DNA from: Hydractinia symbiolongicarpus
Lineage: Eukaryota; Cnidaria; Hydrozoa; Anthoathecata; Hydractiniidae
Direction of reading: 5' to 3'
NCBI RefSeq assembly: GCF_029227915.1
Contig: NC_079887.1
Location: 27,899,650-27,963,649, forward strand
DNA length: 64,000 nucleotides
Shown: in pieces, positions 59,858 through 64,000 of the stretch
Layout: each line of letters starts with the position of its first letter
Position numbering within the stretch: the stretch's first letter is position 1
Program-made: the position numbers and the translations under genes
The notes under the pieces: generated by a model
Seen by the model: the letters and a program-made list of their open reading frames with translations, nothing else
Databases searched by the model: none
Told to the model about the DNA's origin: nothing

Positions 59858-62620
59858 ATGAGACTTGTAGTTTTCAAAAATGTTTTCATTTTTGATGAGA
59901 CGCTGAATAAAAGCAGTTTAATCGCCGGCAAACGAAAACCTGCGATTTCCCTATATCCCGGACTTGGCCCGTATAGTCAAAAGTATACAAAGAAAGTACC
60001 CAGGTAGTAAACTCCTTTCCAGAACGATTTTTTAAATTATTTTTTCACCACTAAAACGCATAAGACTTGTAGTTTTTAAAAGTGTTTTCACTTTTGATGA
60101 GACGCTGAATAAAAGAAGTTTAATCGCCGGCAAACGAAAACCCGCGATTTCCCGTAAATCCCGGCTTGGCCCGTATAGTCAAAAGTATACAAAGAAAGTA
60201 CCCAGGGAGTAAACTCATTTCCCGAACGATTTTTTAAATTATTTTTTCACCACTAAAACGCATGAGACTTGTAGTTTTCAAAAATGTTTTCATTTTTGAT
60301 GAGACGCTTAATAAAAGAAGTTTAATCGCCGGCAAACAAAAACCCGCGTTTTCCCGTAAATCCCGGCTTGGCCCGTATAGTCAAAAGTATACAAAGAAAG
60401 TACCGACGGAGTAAACTCATTTCCCGAACGATTTTTTAAATTATTTTTTCACCACTAAAACGCATGAGACTTGTAGTTTTCAAAAATGTTTTCATTTTTG
60501 ATGAGACGCTGAATAAAAGCAGTTTAATCGCCGGCAAACGAAAACCTGCGATTTCCCTATATCCCGGACTCGGCCCGTATAGTCAAAAGTATACAAAGAA
60601 AGTACCCAGGGAGTAAAGTCATTTCCAGAACGATTATTTAAATTATTTTTTCACCACTAAAACGCATAAGACTTGTAGTTTTTAAAAATGTTTTCATTTT
60701 TGATAAGACGCTGAATAAAAGAAGTTTAATCGCCGGCAAACGAAAACCCGCGATTTCCCGTAAATCCCGGCTTGGCCCGTATAGTCAAAAGTATACAAAG
60801 AAAGTACCCAGGGAGTAAACTCATTTCCCGAACGATTTTTTAAATTATTTTTTCACCACTAAAACGCATGAGACTTGTAGTTTTCAAAAATGTTTTCATT
60901 TTTGATGAGACGCTTAATAAAAGAAGTTTAATCGCCGGCAAACAAAAACCCGCGTTTTCCCGTAAATCCCGGCTTGGCCCGTATAGTTAAAAGTATACAA
61001 AGAAAGTACCGAGGGAGTAAACTCATTTCCCGAACGATTTTTTAAATTATTTTTTCACCACTAAAACGCATGAGACTTGTAGTTTTTAAAAATGTTTTCA
61101 TTTTTGATGAGACGCTGAATAAAAGCAGTTTAATCGCCGGCAAACGAAAACCTGCGATTTCCCTAAATCCCGGACTCGGCCCGTATAGTCAAAAGTATAC
61201 AAAGAAAGTACCCAGGGAGTAAACTCATTTCCAGAACGATTTTTTAAATTATTTTTTCACCACTAAAACGCATAAGACTTGTAGTTTTTAAAAATGTTTT
61301 CATTTTTGATGAGACGCTGAATAAAAGAAGTTTAATTGCCGGCAAACGAAAATCCGCGATTTCCCGTAAATCCCGGACTCGGCCCGTATAGTCAAAAGTA
61401 TACAAAGAAAGTACCCAGGGAGTAAAGTCATTTCCAGAACGATTATTTAAATTATTTTTTCACCACTAAAACGCATAAGACTTGTAGTTTTTAAAAATGT
61501 TTTCATTTTTGATAAGACGCTGAATAAAAGAAGTTTAATCGCCGGCAAACGAAAACCCGCGATTTCCCGTAAATCCCGGCTTGGCCCGTATAGTCAAAAG
61601 TATACAAAGAAAGTACCCAGGGAGTAAACTCATTTCCCGAACGATTTTTTAAATTATTTTTTCACCACTAAAACGCATGAGACTTGTAGTTTTCAAAAAT
61701 GTTTTCATTTTTGATGAGACGCTTAATAAAAGAGGTTTAATCGCCGGCAAACAAAAACCCGCGTTTTCCCGTAAATCCCGGCTTGGCCCGTATAGTTAAA
61801 AGTATACAAAGAAAGTACCGAGGGAGTAAACTCATTTCCCGAACGATTTTTTAAATTATTTTTTCACCACTAAAACGCATGAGACTTGTAGTTTTCAAAA
61901 ATGTTTTCATTTTTGATGAGACGCTGAATAAAAGCAGTTTAATCGCCGGCAAACGAAAACCTGCGATTTCCCTATATCCCGGACTTGGCCCGTATAGTCA
62001 AAAGTATACAAAGAAAGTACCCAGGTAGTAAACTCCTTTCCAGAACGATTTTTTAAATTATTTTTTCACCACTAAAACGCATAAGACTTGTAGTTTTTAA
62101 AAGTGTTTTCACTTTTGATGAGACGCTGAATAAAAGAAGTTTAATCGCCGGCAAACGAAAACCCGCGATTTCCCGTAAATCCCGGCTTGGCCCGTATAGT
62201 CAAAAGTATACAAAGAAAGTACCCAGGGAGTAAACTCATTTCCCGAACGATTTTTTAAATTATTTTTTCACCACTAAAACGCATGAGACTTGTAGTTTTC
62301 AAAAATGTTTTCATTTTTGATGAGACGCTTAATAAAAGAAGTTTAATCGCCGGCAAACAAAAACCCGCGTTTTCCCGTAAATCCCGGCTTGGCCCGTATA
62401 GTCAAAAGTATACAAAGAAAGTACCGACGGAGTAAACTCATTTCCCGAACGATTTTTTAAATTATTTTTTCACCACTAAAACGCATGAGACTTGTAGTTT
62501 TCAAAAATGTTTTCATTTTTGATGAGACGCTGAATAAAAGCAGTTTAATCGCCGGCAAACGAAAACCTGCGATTTCCCTATATCCCGGACTCGGCCCGTA
62601 TAGTCAAAAGTATACAAAGA
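58855..62620 (+). repeat. 10-mer higher-order duplication, 2,021-bp offset
   Basis: AGTAAAGTCA at 59400 and 61421, CTATATCCCGGACTTGG at 59951 and 61972, AACTCCTTTCC near 60010 and 62031, and ACCGACGGAG near 60403 and 62424 give the offset. Copy 1 is about 58855-60600 and copy 2 about 60876-62620. They diverge where copy 1 continues with AGTAAAGTC (60612) and copy 2 with TAGTAAACTCC (62632). Confidence 0.87.
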
Positions 62621-62727
62621 AAGTACCCAGGTAGTAAACTCCTTTCCAGAACGATTTTTTAAATTATTTTTTCACCACTAAAACGCATAAGACTTGTAGT
62701 TTTTAAAAGTGTTTTCACTTTTGATGA

Positions 62728-62929
62728 GACGCTGAATAAAAGAAGTTTAATCGCCGGCAAACGAAAACCCGCGATTTCCCGTAAATCCCGGGCTTGGCCC
62801 GTATAGTCAAAAGTATACAAAGAAAGTACCCAGGGAGTAAACTCATTTCCCGAACGATTTTTTATATTATTTTTTTACCACTATACGCATGAGACTTGTA
62901 GTTTTCAAAAATATTTTCATATTTGATGG
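62728..62929 (+). repeat. Family C1 monomer, 202 bp (reference copy)
   Basis: Diagnostic bases are CCCGGGCTTGGCCCG, ACGATTTTTTATATTATT, a T7 tract followed by ACCACTA(A/T)ACGC, and the final box AAAAATATTTTCATATTTG with GATGGGACGCT. The 202-bp length comes from loss of an A in ACTAAAACG. Confidence 0.85.
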
Positions 62930-63132
62930 GACGCTGAATAAAAGAAGTTTAATTGCCGGCAAACGAAAATCCCCGATTTCCCGTAAATCCCGGACTCGGC
63001 CCGTATAGTCAAAAGTATACAAAGAAAGTACCCAGGGAGTAAACTCATTTCCAGAACGATTTTTTAAATTATTTTTTCACCACTAAAACGCATAAGACTT
63101 GTAGTTTTTAAAAATGTTTTCATTATTGATAA
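62930..63132 (+). repeat. Family C2 monomer, 203 bp (reference copy)
   Basis: Diagnostic bases are TTTAATTGCCGGCAAACG, GAAAATCC(G/C)CGATTTCC and GGACTCGG. It follows C1 almost without exception. The TTAATTGCC form was seen only right of about 30.7 kb; further left the monomer after a C1-type box keeps TTAATCGCC. Confidence 0.85.
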
Positions 63133-63334
63133 GACGCTGAATAAAAGAAGTTTAATCGCCGGCAAACGAAAACCCGCGATTTCCCGTAAATCCCGGCTTG
63201 GCCCGTATAGTCAAAAGTATACAAAGAAAGTACCCAGGGAGTAAACTCATTTCCCGAACGATTTTTTAAATTATTTTTTCACCACTAAAACGCATGAGAC
63301 TTGTAGTTTTCAAAAATATTTTCATTTTTGATGA
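63133..63334 (+). repeat. Family B monomer, 202 bp (reference copy)
   Basis: Diagnostic bases are AAAAGAAGTTTAATCG, AAAACCCGCG, CCCGTAAATCCCGGCTTGG, TTTCCCGAACG and the ending CGCATGAGAC with TTTTCAAAAA. It is 202 bp because of GGCTTGG against GGGCTTGG. It usually precedes a family A copy. Confidence 0.85.
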
Positions 63335-64000
63335 GACGCTGAATAAAAGCAGTTTAATCGCCGGCAAACAAAAACCTGCTATTTCCCTAAATCCTGGACT
63401 CGGCCCGTATAGTCAAAAGTATACAAAGAAAGTACCCAGGTAGTAAACTCATTTCCAGAACGATTTTTTAAATTATTTTTTCACCACTAAAACGCATAAG
63501 ACTTGTAGTTTTTAAAAATGTTTTCACTTTTGATGAGACGCTGAGTAAAAGAAGTTTAATCGCCGGCAAACAAAAACCCGCGATTTCCCGTAAATCCCGG
63601 GCTTGGCCCGTATAGTCAAAAGTATACAAAGAAAGTACCCAGGGAGTAAACTCATTTCCCGAACGATTTTTTATATTATTTTTTTACCACTAAACGCATG
63701 AGACTTGTAGTTTTCAAAAATATTTTCATATTTGATGGGACGCTGAATAAAAGAAGTTTAATTGCCGGCAAACGAAAATCCGCGATTTCCCGTAAATCCC
63801 GGACTCGGCCCGTATAGTCAAAAGTATACAAAGAAAATACCCAGGGAGTAAACTCATTTCCAGAACGATTTTTTAAATTATTTTTTCACCACTAAAACGC
63901 ATAAGACTTGTAGTTTTTAAAAATGTTTTCATTTTTGATAAGACGCTGAATAAAAGAAGTTTAATCGCCGGCAAACGAAAACCCGCGATTTCCCGTAAAT
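63335..64000 (+). repeat. Right end of window: A, C1, C2 and a partial B monomer
   Basis: An A copy with CCTGCTATTTCCC (63375) and AAATCCTGGACTCGG, a C1 copy beginning GACGCTGAGTAAAAG, a C2 copy with GAAAATACCC (near 63834), and the start of a B copy reaching the window edge. The array continues past 64000, just as base 1 starts inside an array. Confidence 0.85.

Larger units (their letters stand above)
62500..63300 (+). repeat. Dispersed copy of the 50/53-kb block
   Basis: The order CCCTATATCCC (62576), TTTTCACTTTTG, C1, C2 with TCCCCGATTTCC, then CATTATTGATAAGACGC (63121) is the same as at about 50435-51235 and 53467-54267. The offset to the 53-kb copy is 9,033 bp. It is an example of one block found at four separated places. 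Confidence 0.8.
1..64000 (+). repeat. 202/203-bp satellite DNA array, head-to-tail, fills the window
   Basis: The anchor GACGCT recurs every 202 or 203 bases: 1, 204, 406, 608, 811, 1014, 1217, 1420, 1623 and so on to 63335. This gives about 316 monomers in one orientation with no inverted copy and no foreign insertion seen. A typical 203-bp copy has 77 G+C (38%) and 13 CpG. Its first part is GC-rich (about 55% over monomer positions 21-80); the rest is about 31% GC and has two T6 tracts. The monomer is close to one nucleosome plus linker, as in many eukaryotic satellites. I do not recognise the family. Because 202 and 203 are not multiples of three, no reading frame can run through the array. 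Function is unknown; a heterochromatic or centromeric role is inference only. Confidence 0.98.

Noticed and set aside
1-64000. CRISPR-like regular spacing
   Set aside because: Repeats are contiguous and about 200 bp long, with no unique spacers and no cas genes. It is satellite DNA.
1-64000. tRNA, 5S or SINE-type internal promoter origin of the monomer
   Set aside because: No GGTTCGA-type B box or A box at suitable spacing was seen, and no cloverleaf fits. The T-rich tracts alone are not evidence for polymerase III.
1-64000. GTATAC and GCCGGC palindromes in nearly every monomer as regulatory operators
   Set aside because: They are 6-bp palindromes fixed by copying of one founder monomer. 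Without genes or other context nothing supports an operator role.

Overview
The whole window is one block of satellite DNA. A monomer of 202 or 203 bp is repeated head to tail, always in the same orientation, from base 1 to base 64000, giving about 316 copies. I found no unique sequence, no recognisable transposon, no RNA gene and no believable protein-coding gene. Kilobase-scale tandem satellite with nested higher-order repeats points to a eukaryotic chromosome, most likely constitutive heterochromatin (centromeric, pericentromeric or subtelomeric). The species cannot be named from the sequence. The monomer is about 38% GC and rich in CpG: 13 CpG in a typical 203-bp copy, against about 7 expected from its base composition. 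This argues against strong long-term germline CpG methylation.

The monomer is bipartite. About 60 bp of GC-rich sequence carries four CCCG cores spaced 9-11 bp apart. About 143 bp is AT-rich and ends in a T-rich box that in many copies forms a perfect 9-bp inverted repeat around TTTT. Copies fall into families marked by shared substitutions and 1-bp deletions, called here A, B, C1, C2, D and E. The 202/203 difference comes from three separate 1-bp deletions. A and B often alternate as a dimer of about 404 bp. C1 is nearly always followed by C2, and D very often by E.

Layout. 1-3832 is a D/E-rich mosaic of 4-mer and 6-mer units. 3833-14682 and 15374-26223 are two copies, with no difference seen at the places compared, of a 10.85-kb block at an offset of 11,541 bp. 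Each contains a 9-mer (1,824 bp) tandem duplication. 25.5-28.9 kb is a 10-mer (2,023 bp) duplication. 30.6-32.4 kb is a 3-mer (607 bp) present three times. 33391-40940 is a 3,775-bp unit present twice, each copy carrying the same 71-bp deletion. It is followed by a 2,025-bp and then a 1,213-bp duplication. 46-58 kb is a mosaic of 3-, 5-, 6-, 15- and 17-mer duplications with one aberrant junction near 55.68 kb. 58.2-62.6 kb holds 4-mer (809 bp) and 10-mer (2,021 bp) units. The last 1.4 kb is a dispersed copy of a block seen near 50 and 53 kb, then C1/C2/B monomers.

No genes act together here. The content of interest is the amplification history: nested unequal-exchange duplications, two of whose largest junctions fall in the same T-rich box of the monomer. 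Coordinates of higher-order units were read by eye from diagnostic bases. Most are good to a few tens of bases. Those given to the base were checked at the junction.
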